DNA of 64,000 nt from Paenibacillus sp. NFR01. GTDB lineage: Bacteria; Bacillota; Bacilli; Paenibacillales; Paenibacillaceae. The stretch lies in contig NZ_FOIK01000001.1 of assembly GCF_900111565.1 (NCBI RefSeq), positions 496,001 through 560,000 of the forward strand, written 5' to 3'. The notes under the pieces are model-generated. The model worked only from the letters and a program-made list of their open reading frames with translations, was not told the origin of the DNA and searched no databases. The position numbers and the translations under genes were made by a program. This document shows positions 1 to 8,564 of this stretch, piece by piece (the stretch's first letter is position 1; the number at the start of each line of letters is the position of its first letter).

Positions 1-934
1 TCATTCCCTGTATCTGGGCATGGTCGGCATGCATGGAACGGTGGCCGCCAACCGTGCGCTGCAAAGCGCCGATGTGGTGTTAAACCTCGGGGTCCGCTTC
101 AGTGACCGCGTAACGGGCAACCGCAAGGCTTTTTCGCCGGAATCCTATAAAATCCAAGTGGATTTAGATCCCTCGGAGTTAAGCAAGAACATCCCTGCGG
201 ATCTGGCGATAACGGGCACCTGCGCGGAATTCCTCAGCGGCTTGCGGGGGCAGGTGCACCGGACGGACCATTCTGCATGGGATCTGCAAATCGCGGATTG
301 GCGTAAACGGTCGGCGAAAACAAAACGGAAAGAAAACTTAAACCAAAAGCTGACCCCCGAGGAAGTGATCCGGTGCATTCAACAAGCGACGGCCGGCGAT
401 GCCATTATCGCGACCGACGTCGGCCAGCATCAGATTTGGACGGCTACCCACTATCAATTCTCGGAAGCGCGGTCCCTCCTGACCTCCGGCGGGCTTGGTA
501 CCATGGGCTACGGGCTGCCGGCGGCGATCGGCGCCGCCATTGCTTTTCCCGAACGTCAGGTGGTTTGCATTACGGGAGACGGAAGCTTTCAGATGAACAT
601 GCAGGAGATCATGACGGCTGTCGATTATGGCCTCAATGTCAAGGTCGCTATTTTTAAGAACGGTTATCTGGGAATGGTAAGACAGTGGCAGCAGCTGTTT
701 TTGGGCCGCCGCTACTCCTCCGTGCATATCAGCTCGCCGGATTTTGTCGCTTTGGCCAAGTCGTTCGGCGCTCACGGGTTCCGGGCGCATACGCATGAAG
801 AAGCGGAACGGATCATTGAGCTTGCGCTGCAGACGGAGGGGCTGGTCGTCATGGAATTCGATATGACCGAAGAACGTAATGTGTATCCCATCGTGCCGCC
901 GGGATCAAGCAACCAGGAAATGATCGTTGAATAA
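1..934 (+). CDS. ilvB: Acetolactate synthase large subunit, C-terminal part (5' end outside window)
   Basis: This is the thiamine-diphosphate enzyme that condenses pyruvate with pyruvate or 2-oxobutyrate in branched-chain amino acid synthesis. The frame is open from the left edge, so the N-terminal half is missing. The visible part begins in the conserved LGMxGMHG stretch that opens the central FAD/nucleotide-like domain. The C-terminal ThDP-binding domain follows, with GDGSFQMNMQE and an asparagine-containing cofactor loop (KNGYLGMVRQWQ). The end is normal, and a strong intrinsic terminator starts five bases after the stop, so this is the last gene of its transcript; ilvN is not downstream. 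Other ThDP enzymes (glyoxylate carboligase, pyruvate oxidase) share the fold, but the GMVRQWQ segment is typical of AHAS. Confidence 0.93.
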   Translation, partial: HSLYLGMVGMHGTVAANRALQSADVVLNLGVRFSDRVTGNRKAFSPESYKIQVDLDPSELSKNIPADLAITGTCAEFLSGLRGQVHRTDHSAWDLQIADWRKRSAKTKRKENLNQKLTPEEVIRCIQQATAGDAIIATDVGQHQIWTATHYQFSEARSLLTSGGLGTMGYGLPAAIGAAIAFPERQVVCITGDGSFQMNMQEIMTAVDYGLNVKVAIFKNGYLGMVRQWQQLFLGRRYSSVHISSPDFVALAKSFGAHGFRAHTHEEAERIIELALQTEGLVVMEFDMTEERNVYPIVPPGSSNQEMIVE

Positions 935-938
935 AGGG

Positions 939-962
939 CCGGCGCGTGCGCCGGTTTTTTTG
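939..962 (+). terminator. Intrinsic terminator of ilvB
   Basis: A perfect CCGGCG/CGCCGG stem with a four-base loop is followed by seven T residues directly after the ilvB stop. Confidence 0.9.
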
Positions 963-982
963 TTAAAGGTTCATAAATCATA

Positions 983-1025
983 AAAAAAGCTGCCCCACCC
1001 GCCCTTTCATGGCGCTCAGACAGCT
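983..1025 (-). terminator. Intrinsic terminator of the YwiC-like gene
   Basis: On the minus strand, an AGCTGTC/GGCAGCT outer stem with an inner GC-rich arm ends in a run of seven T. It lies just past the stop of the leftward YwiC-like gene. Confidence 0.75.
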
Positions 1026-1037
1026 GCACTGGGTAAT

Positions 1038-1751
1038 CTAAAAGTAAAACACGAGCACGGACACGTACAACATGGCCGAGAAACCGATCTCGAGGATTCC
1101 GGTACGTTTGGCGGTAATCCCCGTTCTGGGCAGGATGGCAGCCCGCAGAAGCAGTAGGAGGAGCGGAACGAGCAGGGACGGAAACACAAACAGCCCGATC
1201 CCCGCAACCAGCAGATGATACAGCACGGAGCCGTAATAAAAGCGGATATTTTTCCGTTCACGGATGACGGTTTTGACGTAGAGTGCCGTTCCGACAAAGT
1301 ACAACACGGCCAGCAGAAACAACTCGTTCACCGTCCGCCAGTTTTCCCCGTGCCCGACGTAGAAGACCGGATAAATGATCAGGCAAAAAGCCAGGATCGC
1401 CGAGATGTCGTTGATCAGGGCGCGTTCATTTTTCGTTTTGGCATAATAAAGATTTACGGCGAACAAAGGGATGAGCGGCAGAACAAACCGTAACAGTGCC
1501 GGTACAGCGATCACCAGATAAGCAACGAATGGCAGCAGCAGAATTCCGTACAGCTTCAGGGGTTTTTCGTAACGCTTGAATTTTCGGGTTTTCACCCCCT
1601 GCAGCAAAGGGAAGCTGAACAAATAGATCAGAAGCCAACAGATAAACAGCGGAATATGTATGAATTGCCCTTGGGATGCCGCAACCCCGAACAGAAAAGG
1701 CAAGATGAGCATGGCCCAGGCACCGTGCTGATTGGGGATATAATTTTTCAT
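1038..1751 (-). CDS. YwiC-like multipass membrane protein
   Basis: About 237 residues, almost entirely hydrophobic, with roughly seven to eight membrane segments. The N-terminus MKNYIPNQHGAWAMLILPF matches the conserved start of the YwiC-like family (Firmicutes; biochemical role unknown). The longest frame begins three codons earlier, but its AGGAGG would sit only two bases from that ATG; the second ATG has a workable distance and gives the family's usual N-terminus. In Bacillus ywiC lies next to nitrate respiration genes. Here the divergent neighbours make molybdopterin cofactor, so a link to molybdoenzyme metabolism is possible but is inference. A small inverted repeat (GGCAT/ATGCC, 1785-1800) lies in the shared upstream region. 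Confidence 0.8.
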   Translation of the reverse strand: MKNYIPNQHGAWAMLILPFLFGVAASQGQFIHIPLFICWLLIYLFSFPLLQGVKTRKFKRYEKPLKLYGILLLPFVAYLVIAVPALLRFVLPLIPLFAVNLYYAKTKNERALINDISAILAFCLIIYPVFYVGHGENWRTVNELFLLAVLYFVGTALYVKTVIRERKNIRFYYGSVLYHLLVAGIGLFVFPSLLVPLLLLLLRAAILPRTGITAKRTGILEIGFSAMLYVSVLVFYF

Positions 1752-1884
1752 AACCGGCATAACCTCCTATCCGAAAAGTGTCATGGCATGTAAGGATGCC
1801 ACATACCTTTACTATACTTTTTTTGCAGGAAAACCCGGGTGATTTGAAGCACAAGTTTAATTTTCCAGAAGAGAGGTGAGCCTA

Positions 1885-2469
1885 TTGACTGCTGAATGGA
1901 ATCCCGCTCCAGCACAGAGTACCGTACCGGTATTGCAAATCGTGGGCTATAAGAACAGCGGTAAAACAACGCTTGCCTGCCGGTTAATTCAGGCGCTGTC
2001 ACAGCAAGGCATCCGCGTCGGCTCGGCCAAACATGACGCCCATCATTTTGAGCTCGATGATCCGGGCACGGACAGCAGCAAGCATTTGCATCACGGTGCA
2101 ATCGAAACCGTACTGACTTCCCAAAATGCGACTAGAGCGATGCGCAAGGCCGAAACGTCACTGGAAGAAATTGCGAAATCCATGGCCGGCCGGGCCGATC
2201 TGCTGATCGCCGAAGGGTTCAAGTCCGCGGGTTACCCTAAAATCGCTTTGATCCGGGATGCGGAGGAAATGAACGCCTTACGGGATCAAGCGACGAATAT
2301 CCGTTTATGGATTAGCTGGGAAAAGAACATTAGCGTGAACCCTGTGACGGCTTCGCTTGGTGTGAATACGCCCCTTGTGATTCTGCCGCTAATGGATGAA
2401 GCGCTTGTCGATCAGGCGATTCTCTCGCTTGCGATGTCGCTTCTTTGCAAACAAGTTCAACCGGATTGA
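1885..2469 (+). CDS. mobB: Molybdopterin-guanine dinucleotide biosynthesis protein MobB
   Basis: P-loop GTPase-like accessory protein that helps MobA attach GMP to molybdopterin. The Walker A motif GYKNSGKTT lies near residue 21. A KHDAHHFELDDPGTDS block and a DLLIAEGFKSAGYPKI segment, both characteristic of MobB, follow. The longest frame starts at GTG 1876, but the ribosome site GAGAGGTGAG lies over that codon and points to TTG 1885. It is the first gene of a tight run mobB-mobA-moaE on the same strand. A TATACT hexamer at 1813-1818 may be the -10 element. About 194 residues, normal for the family. Confidence 0.9.
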   Translation: MTAEWNPAPAQSTVPVLQIVGYKNSGKTTLACRLIQALSQQGIRVGSAKHDAHHFELDDPGTDSSKHLHHGAIETVLTSQNATRAMRKAETSLEEIAKSMAGRADLLIAEGFKSAGYPKIALIRDAEEMNALRDQATNIRLWISWEKNISVNPVTASLGVNTPLVILPLMDEALVDQAILSLAMSLLCKQVQPD

Positions 2470-2486
2470 AGCGGGAGGTGCAGCCT

Positions 2487-3110
2487 ATGCTTACAGGAGT
2501 CGTATTGGCCGGGGGACGGAATTCCCGGATGAAGGGTCAGAACAAAGCGATGTTAACCTATCGCGGCGAGCCTTTTATTGTCCGGCAGGTCAAGGAAATG
2601 CGCACGGTCTGTTCCAGGATCATCGTGGTGACCCCTGAGGTTTCTGCCTATGAAAAATGTCTTCCAAGCGATATCCTGTTCGTCTCGGACGTCTACGCCG
2701 GGCATGGACCTTTGAGCGGATTTCATGCAGCCTTCACCAAGGTGGAGACGGAATATGCCTGGGTCGTCGGATGCGACTACCCCGATATTTCAGGGCAGGC
2801 CGCTTCATGGATGTTGAGCTGGTTTAAAGATGGCGACTATGATGCCGTGCTCCCGGTCATCGACGGGATTCATCAGATGCTCCATGGGATTTACCGGCCG
2901 CAGCGGCTGCTGCCCGAAATTACCGCAAGACTGGAGATGCAGCAATACCGGTTATCGGGGTTATTGGATCGCATTCATTGGCTTGGCGTGTGCAGGGATC
3001 AATTGGCCGCCGCGCAAATCGAAACGTCGTTTACGGTGGATATCGATACGCCCGAACAATATCAGGATTTGCTGGAAGGAAGAGCAAAGAAATGCGGGGA
3101 GGAGAGATAG
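2487..3110 (+). CDS. mobA: Molybdenum cofactor guanylyltransferase MobA
   Basis: Transfers GMP from GTP to molybdopterin to make the MGD cofactor of bacterial molybdoenzymes such as nitrate reductase or formate dehydrogenase. The nucleotide-binding signature LAGGRNSRMKGQNKA lies at residues 8-22, and the metal-binding GCDYP loop near residue 97 replaces the more common GCDMP. ATG 2487 is chosen because GGGAGGTG precedes it at the right distance; frames starting earlier run into mobB. The gene starts 17 bases after mobB and ends 5 bases before the moaE ATG, so the three are probably co-transcribed. 207 residues, normal length. Confidence 0.9.
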   Translation: MLTGVVLAGGRNSRMKGQNKAMLTYRGEPFIVRQVKEMRTVCSRIIVVTPEVSAYEKCLPSDILFVSDVYAGHGPLSGFHAAFTKVETEYAWVVGCDYPDISGQAASWMLSWFKDGDYDAVLPVIDGIHQMLHGIYRPQRLLPEITARLEMQQYRLSGLLDRIHWLGVCRDQLAAAQIETSFTVDIDTPEQYQDLLEGRAKKCGEER

Positions 3111-3115
3111 ACAAC

Positions 3116-3601
3116 ATGAGCCATTCATTATTTGAAATTACAGAGCAGCCGATCGTGCCGGAGGAGGTATCGAATAAGGTATTGCGCAGAGAAGCGGGAG
3201 CGGTGACCTTATTCCTGGGCACGGTTCGGGAGTTTACGCAAGGCAAGCGGACGCTCCGGCTTGAATACGCTGCTTATCCTGCTATGGCCATCGCGCAATT
3301 GGAACGGATTGGGCAGGAAGTACAGGAACGCTGGCCGGATACCCTCATTGCGGTCACACACCGGATCGGGAAACTAGAGATTGCCGACATTGCTGTGGTC
3401 ATCGCCGTATCCTCGCCGCACCGCAAGGCTGCCTATGAAGCGAATGAATATGTGATCGACCGGATCAAACAAATCGTCCCCATCTGGAAAAAAGAAGTGG
3501 GCGAAGACGGAACGGAGTGGATCGGAGACCAGCTCAACCAGCAAGCCTATCCGGAAGGCAGGCCTTTATTGCCGGACATTCCGGCATCGGACCATAAATA
3601 A
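3116..3601 (+). CDS. moaE: Molybdopterin synthase catalytic subunit MoaE
   Basis: Large subunit of molybdopterin synthase, which inserts two sulfurs into cyclic pyranopterin using thiocarboxylated MoaD. Conserved blocks are AVTLFLGTVREFTQGK, then HRIGKLEIADIAVVIAVSSPHRKAAYEA, and a VPIWKKE segment containing the catalytic lysine. GGGGAGGAG precedes ATG 3116; upstream in-frame starts lie inside mobA. 161 residues, slightly longer than E. coli MoaE. No moaD-like gene is visible next to it, so the small subunit must be encoded elsewhere. An intrinsic terminator follows, closing the mobB-mobA-moaE unit. Confidence 0.93.
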   Translation: MSHSLFEITEQPIVPEEVSNKVLRREAGAVTLFLGTVREFTQGKRTLRLEYAAYPAMAIAQLERIGQEVQERWPDTLIAVTHRIGKLEIADIAVVIAVSSPHRKAAYEANEYVIDRIKQIVPIWKKEVGEDGTEWIGDQLNQQAYPEGRPLLPDIPASDHK

Positions 3602-3613
3602 GTAGCGAAAGGC

Positions 3614-3648
3614 GGCAGCATGAAATCAGGTTCATGCTGTCTTTTTGT
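3614..3648 (+). terminator. Intrinsic terminator after moaE
   Basis: GGCAGCATGAA pairs with TTCATGCTGTC around a six-base loop, followed by TTTTTG. It lies inside the longest possible reading frame of the next gene and is one reason to reject that early start. Confidence 0.88.
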
Positions 3649-3676
3649 TTGTGCTCCATCCAAAGACCGCTATAAT
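3649..3676 (+). promoter_or_regulatory. Probable sigma-A promoter of cardiolipin synthase
   Basis: TTGTGC (3649-3654), a 16-bp spacer and a perfect TATAAT (3671-3676). It sits between the moaE terminator and the proposed TTG start of the next gene. Confidence 0.6.
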
Positions 3677-3736
3677 GGAAAGAACGAACTACCGATGAAC
3701 CTATTGGTTTTTGCGCAGAGAGGGGAGCATGTCACC

Positions 3737-5179
3737 TTGGAACCTGGCCACATTATCACAGCCATCGTCTCCTTCATTACCATCAGCAATATTCTTCTGG
3801 CCGGCGTCGTGGTATTCATTGAACGCAGGGACATCGGCTCGACCTGGGCCTGGTTAATGGTATTGTTTTTCATTCCGGTGGTCGGGTTTATCTTTTATGT
3901 CTTCTTCGGCAGACAGCTGAAAAAGCGGAATTTCTACGGGCTTACGCTCGACGAACGGCGTTATCTGCAGGTTGCGGTCGACGAGCAGGTCATGCATATC
4001 GATTATCATGGCGGTCTGACCGCCAAATACGCGAATCTGCTCAAAATGAATCTGCGTTCCTCCAATGCGCTGATCACGAGCGACAACGAGGTGCAGATTT
4101 TCGCGGACGGGCGGGAGAAGTTTGAGGCATTAATTGAAGATATCCGCGGGGCCAAACGGGAGATCAATATGCAATACTACATCTTTCAGCCGGACAACCT
4201 CGGGCGGCGGCTGCTGGGTGAGCTGACGCTTAAAGCCAAAGCAGGCGTAACGGTGCGAGTCCTGTACGACGAGATCGGTTCCAGACGCACCTCCCGCTCG
4301 TTCTTCAAGGAGCTGATTCATCACGGCGGCATGGTGGAAGTATTCTTCCCGTCGATCTTCCGCTTGATCAATCTTCGGATCAACAACCGCAATCACCGGA
4401 AGCTGTGCATTATTGACGGCGAGATTGCTTATATCGGCGGGTTCAATGTCGGGGACGAATATTTGGGCCTGGATAAGAAAATGGGGTACTGGCGCGACAC
4501 CCATCTGAAGATGAAGGGCGGGGCGGTCGATCAGATGCAAGGCCGGTTCTTTATGGATTGGAATAAGGCGGCGAGCCGGCACGCGGTTCATCCCGACCAT
4601 CTGGTTCCCCGTCACGAGAAGCATACCGGCGGCAGCGTGGTGCAGATCATCTCCAGCGGTCCGAATTCGCAGACCGAACATTTGAAGAACATGTATTTAA
4701 AGTTAATTGCCTCCGCGAAAAAAAGCATTTTCATCCAAACGCCTTACTTTATCCCGGACGCGAGTTTTATGGATGCCTGCAAAATTGCGCTGCTCTCCGG
4801 CGTCGACGTGCGGATCATGATCCCGAACAAGCCGGATCACCTGTTTGTGTACCCGGCGACGCTGTCGCATGCCGGGGAGCTGCTGCCGTACGGCGTCAAA
4901 ATTCTGCAATACGAAAAAGGCTTCCTGCACGCCAAAACGATCGTCGTCGATCAGGAGGTAGCGTCCGTCGGCACGATGAATATTGATACCCGCAGCTTCC
5001 GCCTGAACTTCGAGGTGAACGCGCTCATCTGCGATCCCAAGCTTGCCGGCGAGCTGCATGAACTGTTCCTGGAGGACAGCGCCTCCTGTTTCGAGCTTAC
5101 ATTGGAGCGCTACGAAGCGCGCAGCGGGCTGCTGAAGTTCAAGGAAGCGGTCGCGCGGCTGTTGTCGCCGATTCTATAA
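3737..5179 (+). CDS. cls: Cardiolipin synthase (phospholipase D family)
   Basis: Membrane enzyme that condenses two phosphatidylglycerols into cardiolipin and glycerol. Two N-terminal membrane helices (about residues 8-60) are followed by two phospholipase-D HKD motifs, NHRKLCIIDG with the histidine near residue 220 and LHAKTIVVDQ with the histidine near residue 398. The proposed TTG start at 3737 follows AGAGGGGAG and gives 480 residues, the usual length. Frames beginning at 3620 or 3695 would start inside the preceding terminator or without a ribosome site. It is transcribed alone from the promoter at 3649-3676. No close terminator is visible before the helicase gene 70 bp downstream. Confidence 0.92.
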   Translation: MEPGHIITAIVSFITISNILLAGVVVFIERRDIGSTWAWLMVLFFIPVVGFIFYVFFGRQLKKRNFYGLTLDERRYLQVAVDEQVMHIDYHGGLTAKYANLLKMNLRSSNALITSDNEVQIFADGREKFEALIEDIRGAKREINMQYYIFQPDNLGRRLLGELTLKAKAGVTVRVLYDEIGSRRTSRSFFKELIHHGGMVEVFFPSIFRLINLRINNRNHRKLCIIDGEIAYIGGFNVGDEYLGLDKKMGYWRDTHLKMKGGAVDQMQGRFFMDWNKAASRHAVHPDHLVPRHEKHTGGSVVQIISSGPNSQTEHLKNMYLKLIASAKKSIFIQTPYFIPDASFMDACKIALLSGVDVRIMIPNKPDHLFVYPATLSHAGELLPYGVKILQYEKGFLHAKTIVVDQEVASVGTMNIDTRSFRLNFEVNALICDPKLAGELHELFLEDSASCFELTLERYEARSGLLKFKEAVARLLSPIL

Positions 5180-5248
5180 GGATTTCCGATCTGTTATAAT
5201 GCTAGAAGAAGCTTCAGCATACGAGAGAGGCTTGACGAAGGAGACACT

Positions 5249-6514
5249 ATGACATTTGAACAATTGCAATTGATTCCCCCCATCCTGAAGGCGCTGGCTA
5301 AGGAAAATTATACGCAGCCTACGCCCATCCAGGAACAGGCTATTCCTCCGGTATTGGCCGGCCGCGACTTATTCGGCTGCGCCCAGACGGGGACGGGCAA
5401 GACGGCCGCTTTCCTGCTGCCGATCATCCAGCGGCTGAGCGCCCAGCAGGGCCGGCCGAACGGCAAACGTGTGATTCGCTCCCTGATTCTGACCCCGACG
5501 CGCGAGCTCGCGATTCAGATATCCGATAACTTTAAGGCATATGGCAGTTTTTCCAATCTGCGCAGCGCGGTCATCGTAGGCGGCGTTTCGCAGAAGCCGC
5601 AGGAGGAGGCGCTGCAGCGGGGCATTGACGTGCTGATCGCAACGCCGGGCCGGCTGATCGACCTGATCAACCAGGGATTCGCCGATTTGCGGCATGTGCA
5701 GATTTTTGTGCTGGACGAAGCCGACCGGATGCTGGACATGGGCTTTATCCATGATATGAGACGGGTCATCGCCAAGCTGCCGGTTAAACGGCAGACCTTG
5801 TTCTTCTCGGCAACGATGCCGCCCGAGATCACGTCGCTGGTGGATTCCTTGTTGACGAATCCGATCAAAATTGAAGTGACGCCGGTATCCTCGACGGCGG
5901 AGCGGATCAAACAGACCGTTTATTTTGTGGACAAGCCGAATAAGCTCGCATTATTGATCGACCTGCTGCAGGATAAGTCCATCGTGAGCGCCCTCGTGTT
6001 CACCCGAACCAAACACGGCGCGGACCGGGTGGTCAGAGGTTTGGTGAAGGCAAAGATCACCGCACAGGCCATCCACGGCGACAAGTCGCAGAATGCCCGC
6101 CAGGCAGCGCTGGCTAACTTCAAGAGCGGGGCAACCCGGTTGCTGGTCGCAACGGACATTGCCGCCCGCGGGATCGACATCGATGAATTGTCCCATGTGA
6201 TCAACTACAACCTGCCGAATATTTCGGAGACGTATGTGCACCGGATCGGCCGCACCGGCCGGGCGGGGTTAAGCGGAGTGGCCATTTCCTTTTGCGAGCA
6301 GGAAGAGATCCCGTATCTGAAGGATATCGAAAAGCTGATCAAACAAAAGATTCCGGTCGTCCAGGATCATCCGTATCCGATGGCGGTTCCGGCGGCGGTG
6401 GCAGCGCCTGTTCAACCCGCAGCCAAAGAGAACAGCGCCGCACGTGACGGTTCGGCCAAGAAAAGCGGACGCCGCCGCTGGCGACGCGGGTCTTCGCATC
6501 CGAACAAGCAATAA
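5249..6514 (+). CDS. DEAD-box ATP-dependent RNA helicase (RhlE/CshA-like)
   Basis: Cytoplasmic RNA-remodelling ATPase of the DEAD-box family. Motifs in order: a Q motif near the N-terminus ([11 protein letters not shown]), motif I AQTGTGKT (about residues 46-53), Ia PTRELAIQI, motif II DEAD (about 155), [26 protein letters not shown], and [12 protein letters not shown]. The C-terminal tail is basic (GRRRWRRG), as in RhlE-type enzymes that bind RNA non-specifically, and there is no DbpA-type domain. ATG 5249 follows GAAGGAGA. A TATAAT hexamer at 5195-5200 is a candidate -10 for its own promoter. 421 residues is short but normal for RhlE-like proteins. Confidence 0.93.
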   Translation: MTFEQLQLIPPILKALAKENYTQPTPIQEQAIPPVLAGRDLFGCAQTGTGKTAAFLLPIIQRLSAQQGRPNGKRVIRSLILTPTRELAIQISDNFKAYGSFSNLRSAVIVGGVSQKPQEEALQRGIDVLIATPGRLIDLINQGFADLRHVQIFVLDEADRMLDMGFIHDMRRVIAKLPVKRQTLFFSATMPPEITSLVDSLLTNPIKIEVTPVSSTAERIKQTVYFVDKPNKLALLIDLLQDKSIVSALVFTRTKHGADRVVRGLVKAKITAQAIHGDKSQNARQAALANFKSGATRLLVATDIAARGIDIDELSHVINYNLPNISETYVHRIGRTGRAGLSGVAISFCEQEEIPYLKDIEKLIKQKIPVVQDHPYPMAVPAAVAAPVQPAAKENSAARDGSAKKSGRRRWRRGSSHPNKQ

Positions 6515-6528
6515 TGTAAGGTCCCGAA

Positions 6529-6580
6529 AAAAAGGAGCTTCTCCATAGCCATTTACGGCTTGGAGACAGCTCCTTTTGTA
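6529..6580 (+). terminator. Intrinsic terminator of the DEAD-box helicase gene
   Basis: A long interrupted stem (AAGGAGCT, CTCCA and GCC paired with GGC, TGGAG and AGCTCC) is followed by TTTT. Confidence 0.8.
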
Positions 6581-6701
6581 TGATCATTTTTACAAACACC
6601 TTATTCAACATCATACCAAATCGCCAAGAAACAGTCTATACTTTATTTTCCAAATGCCCTATATTGTTCATGCAAGAAATTGAACTTAGGGGGAGCGGAA
6701 T

Positions 6702-7694
6702 ATGGAAGATTGGCGTCATTTATTGGAGGGAAGACTTGAAGACTGGACGGAACGGGTATTCGGGCAAGGGTATCATCCGGAGGAAGCCAAAGCCGTGAGC
6801 GGCGGAGCACAGAAGCTCGTGTATCAGATTCGTTGTTCAAACGGCTTTCGTTTTATGCTGTACGTATGGGATATGCGGCTGAACTATTTTCGGGAAGAGC
6901 TGGAGCAAGAGGAGGCGCCGGGGCCGATATCCGGGTATGGGGGGAAGAAGTTTCAAACGGTTAATGCGTATTTGAGGAAGCTTCAGGTGGGCACGCCGGA
7001 GCTGTATCATTTTGAAGCGGGGAGCCGCCCTGAAGAAGCGGATTTTGCTTTCGTGGAGTACATCGACGGCAAGGAGGCTTCGGACTTCTTTCAGGCCGAT
7101 CCCGGCATTCAAGATCAAGTATTCGGGCCGCTGGCGGAGATGCTGACCCGGATGCACGAGCAAACATGCGCAGAATGGGGGCCTCTGGATGAACCGCCGT
7201 CACGTCCCGCTACCGGATGCCATTGGCCCATGCTGACCCATGCCTGCCGCCAGCTGGAGTATTTGTCCGCATACCGAACTGAATTTCGCAATCATCGGCA
7301 GGGTTTTGTGCATATTTTGAAAGACTACGCTTCAAAAATTGTACCTAGATCATCCTACAGCTTCATTCATGCAGAGCTGGGACCGAATCATGTGCTGGTG
7401 GACGAACGGCTGCGCCCGTGGCTGATCGATATTGAGGGAGCCTTGTTCTTCGATGCCGAATATGAGCACAGCTTTATGGAATTCCGCTTCGACAATTACG
7501 GCCCCTACTTCAAGAATGGCCGGCTCGATCCCGTTCGGATGGCTTTTTATAAGCTGTACCATCATATCTCGTACAGTGCAGGCGCGCACCGCCTGCTGCA
7601 AAGGGGTTATCCCGATGCGGAAGCCATTAAGGACATCCTTGAATATAATTCGAGGCGTGCTCTGCGGATGCTTGTAGAACCAGCTCATGAATAA
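6702..7694 (+). CDS. Aminoglycoside phosphotransferase-like (APH-fold) protein with altered catalytic loop
   Basis: A 330-residue cytoplasmic protein of the APH/choline-kinase fold; substrate unknown. The C-terminal lobe has FIHAELGPNHVLV followed by LIDIEGALFFDAEYEH. These align with the catalytic loop (HGDxxxxN) and the metal-binding LIDxE loop of APH kinases. In the catalytic loop the usual Asp is Glu and the position of the usual Asn is His. The change may define a subfamily rather than a dead enzyme, because the rest of the lobe is well kept. A TTAGGGGGAG ribosome site precedes ATG 6702. The gene stands alone between two terminators. Confidence 0.7.
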   Translation: MEDWRHLLEGRLEDWTERVFGQGYHPEEAKAVSGGAQKLVYQIRCSNGFRFMLYVWDMRLNYFREELEQEEAPGPISGYGGKKFQTVNAYLRKLQVGTPELYHFEAGSRPEEADFAFVEYIDGKEASDFFQADPGIQDQVFGPLAEMLTRMHEQTCAEWGPLDEPPSRPATGCHWPMLTHACRQLEYLSAYRTEFRNHRQGFVHILKDYASKIVPRSSYSFIHAELGPNHVLVDERLRPWLIDIEGALFFDAEYEHSFMEFRFDNYGPYFKNGRLDPVRMAFYKLYHHISYSAGAHRLLQRGYPDAEAIKDILEYNSRRALRMLVEPAHE

Positions 7695-7708
7695 AAATGG
7701 AATCAGCA

Positions 7709-7740
7709 AAAGGGCCATCCCAACCGGGATGGCCCTTTAA
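7709..7740. terminator. Bidirectional intrinsic terminator
   Basis: A perfect 12-bp stem AAGGGCCATCCC/GGGATGGCCCTT with a four-base loop, flanked by A and T residues on opposite sides. It separates the converging phosphotransferase-like and nitroreductase genes. Confidence 0.88.
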
Positions 7741-7753
7741 TTTACCTATATGC

Positions 7754-8434
7754 TTAAACCCAGGACGTCACCGCTTCGATCGGCTGTCTTGTTTTGGCAC
7801 GAGGCTCTCTGACGCGGTAACCGAAAGCGACCATGCAAGCCACTCCGAATCCGCCTTGCAGCACGCCTTCTTCCCGCAGAATCTTCTCCACCGCGTCTTT
7901 GTCGAAGCCTTCCATCGGGCAGGAATCGACGCCGATCTGCGCGGCGGCCGTCATCATATTGCCCAGCGCAATGTAGGTTTGACGGGCGCCCCATTCAAAT
8001 ACCGCCCGGTCATTATCGAGCAGCTTGAAATCGTCCGCGAGGAAATGGTGGTACGTGTTTCCCTTGCCCTTTGCGTTTTCTTCAGGCAGCTGCTGGATAT
8101 CCCGCATCATATGCTGGATATGCGCCGAATCGGCGGTCAGCCCTTCTTTGGTACGGGACAGCAGGATAACGAAATGGCTTGCCGTCGGAAGCTGTTTTTG
8201 GGCACCCCAGGCCACGGGAAGCAGCTTCTGGCGCACGTCCTGGCTCTGTACAACGACAAACTTCCAAGGTTCAAAACCGAAGGAGCTTGGCGACAGCCGC
8301 CCGGTCTCCAGAATGAAGCTGAAATCGGCTTCGCTGATCTTTTTCGCCGGATCGAATTCCTTGGTGGCATGCCGGAACGCAAAAGCATTCAAAATTTGTT
8401 CTCTCACCGTTTGTTTCTCTGTAGTCTCCATCAT
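7754..8434 (-). CDS. NAD(P)H-dependent nitroreductase (NfsB/YodC-like)
   Basis: FMN-dependent oxidoreductase of the nitroreductase superfamily, likely acting on quinones or nitroaromatics. The N-terminal FAFRHATKEFDPAKKI and ETGRLSPSSFGFEPWKFVVV segments form the FMN-binding start of the family; the QIGVDSCPMEGFDKDAVEKIL and GYRVREPRAKTRQ blocks are typical of the C-terminal half. An earlier in-frame start would run through the promoter region, whereas ATG 8434 has AAGGA at about ten bases and gives 226 residues, the normal size. The upstream inverted repeat (8499-8516) suggests control by a redox-sensing repressor not encoded nearby. Confidence 0.87.
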   Translation of the reverse strand: MMETTEKQTVREQILNAFAFRHATKEFDPAKKISEADFSFILETGRLSPSSFGFEPWKFVVVQSQDVRQKLLPVAWGAQKQLPTASHFVILLSRTKEGLTADSAHIQHMMRDIQQLPEENAKGKGNTYHHFLADDFKLLDNDRAVFEWGARQTYIALGNMMTAAAQIGVDSCPMEGFDKDAVEKILREEGVLQGGFGVACMVAFGYRVREPRAKTRQPIEAVTSWV

Positions 8435-8468
8435 TCCTATCCCATCCTTATCTGTAGATTTATCTTTG

Positions 8469-8516
8469 ATTATAGGGAGGATTCCGGAAAATGGAAGTAC
8501 GCACATTTTTGTGCGT
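8469..8516 (-). promoter_or_regulatory. Nitroreductase promoter region with inverted repeat
   Basis: On the minus strand a perfect TATAAT lies at 8474-8469, with a poor -35 (TTCCAT) 16-17 bases upstream. An inverted repeat, ACGCAC and GTGCGT around six bases (8499-8516), lies immediately upstream of the -35 region, where a regulator could act. Confidence 0.5.
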
Positions 8517-8564
8517 TAGTCACATGAGTTATACCGTACCTGAACATCCGCTATCGGTAAAAGC

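Noticed and set aside
3620..3736. Extended N-terminus of cardiolipin synthase from ATG 3620 or ATG 3695
   Set aside because: The first lies in the moaE terminator and upstream of the TATAAT promoter; the second has no ribosome site. TTG 3737 fits family length and ribosome spacing.
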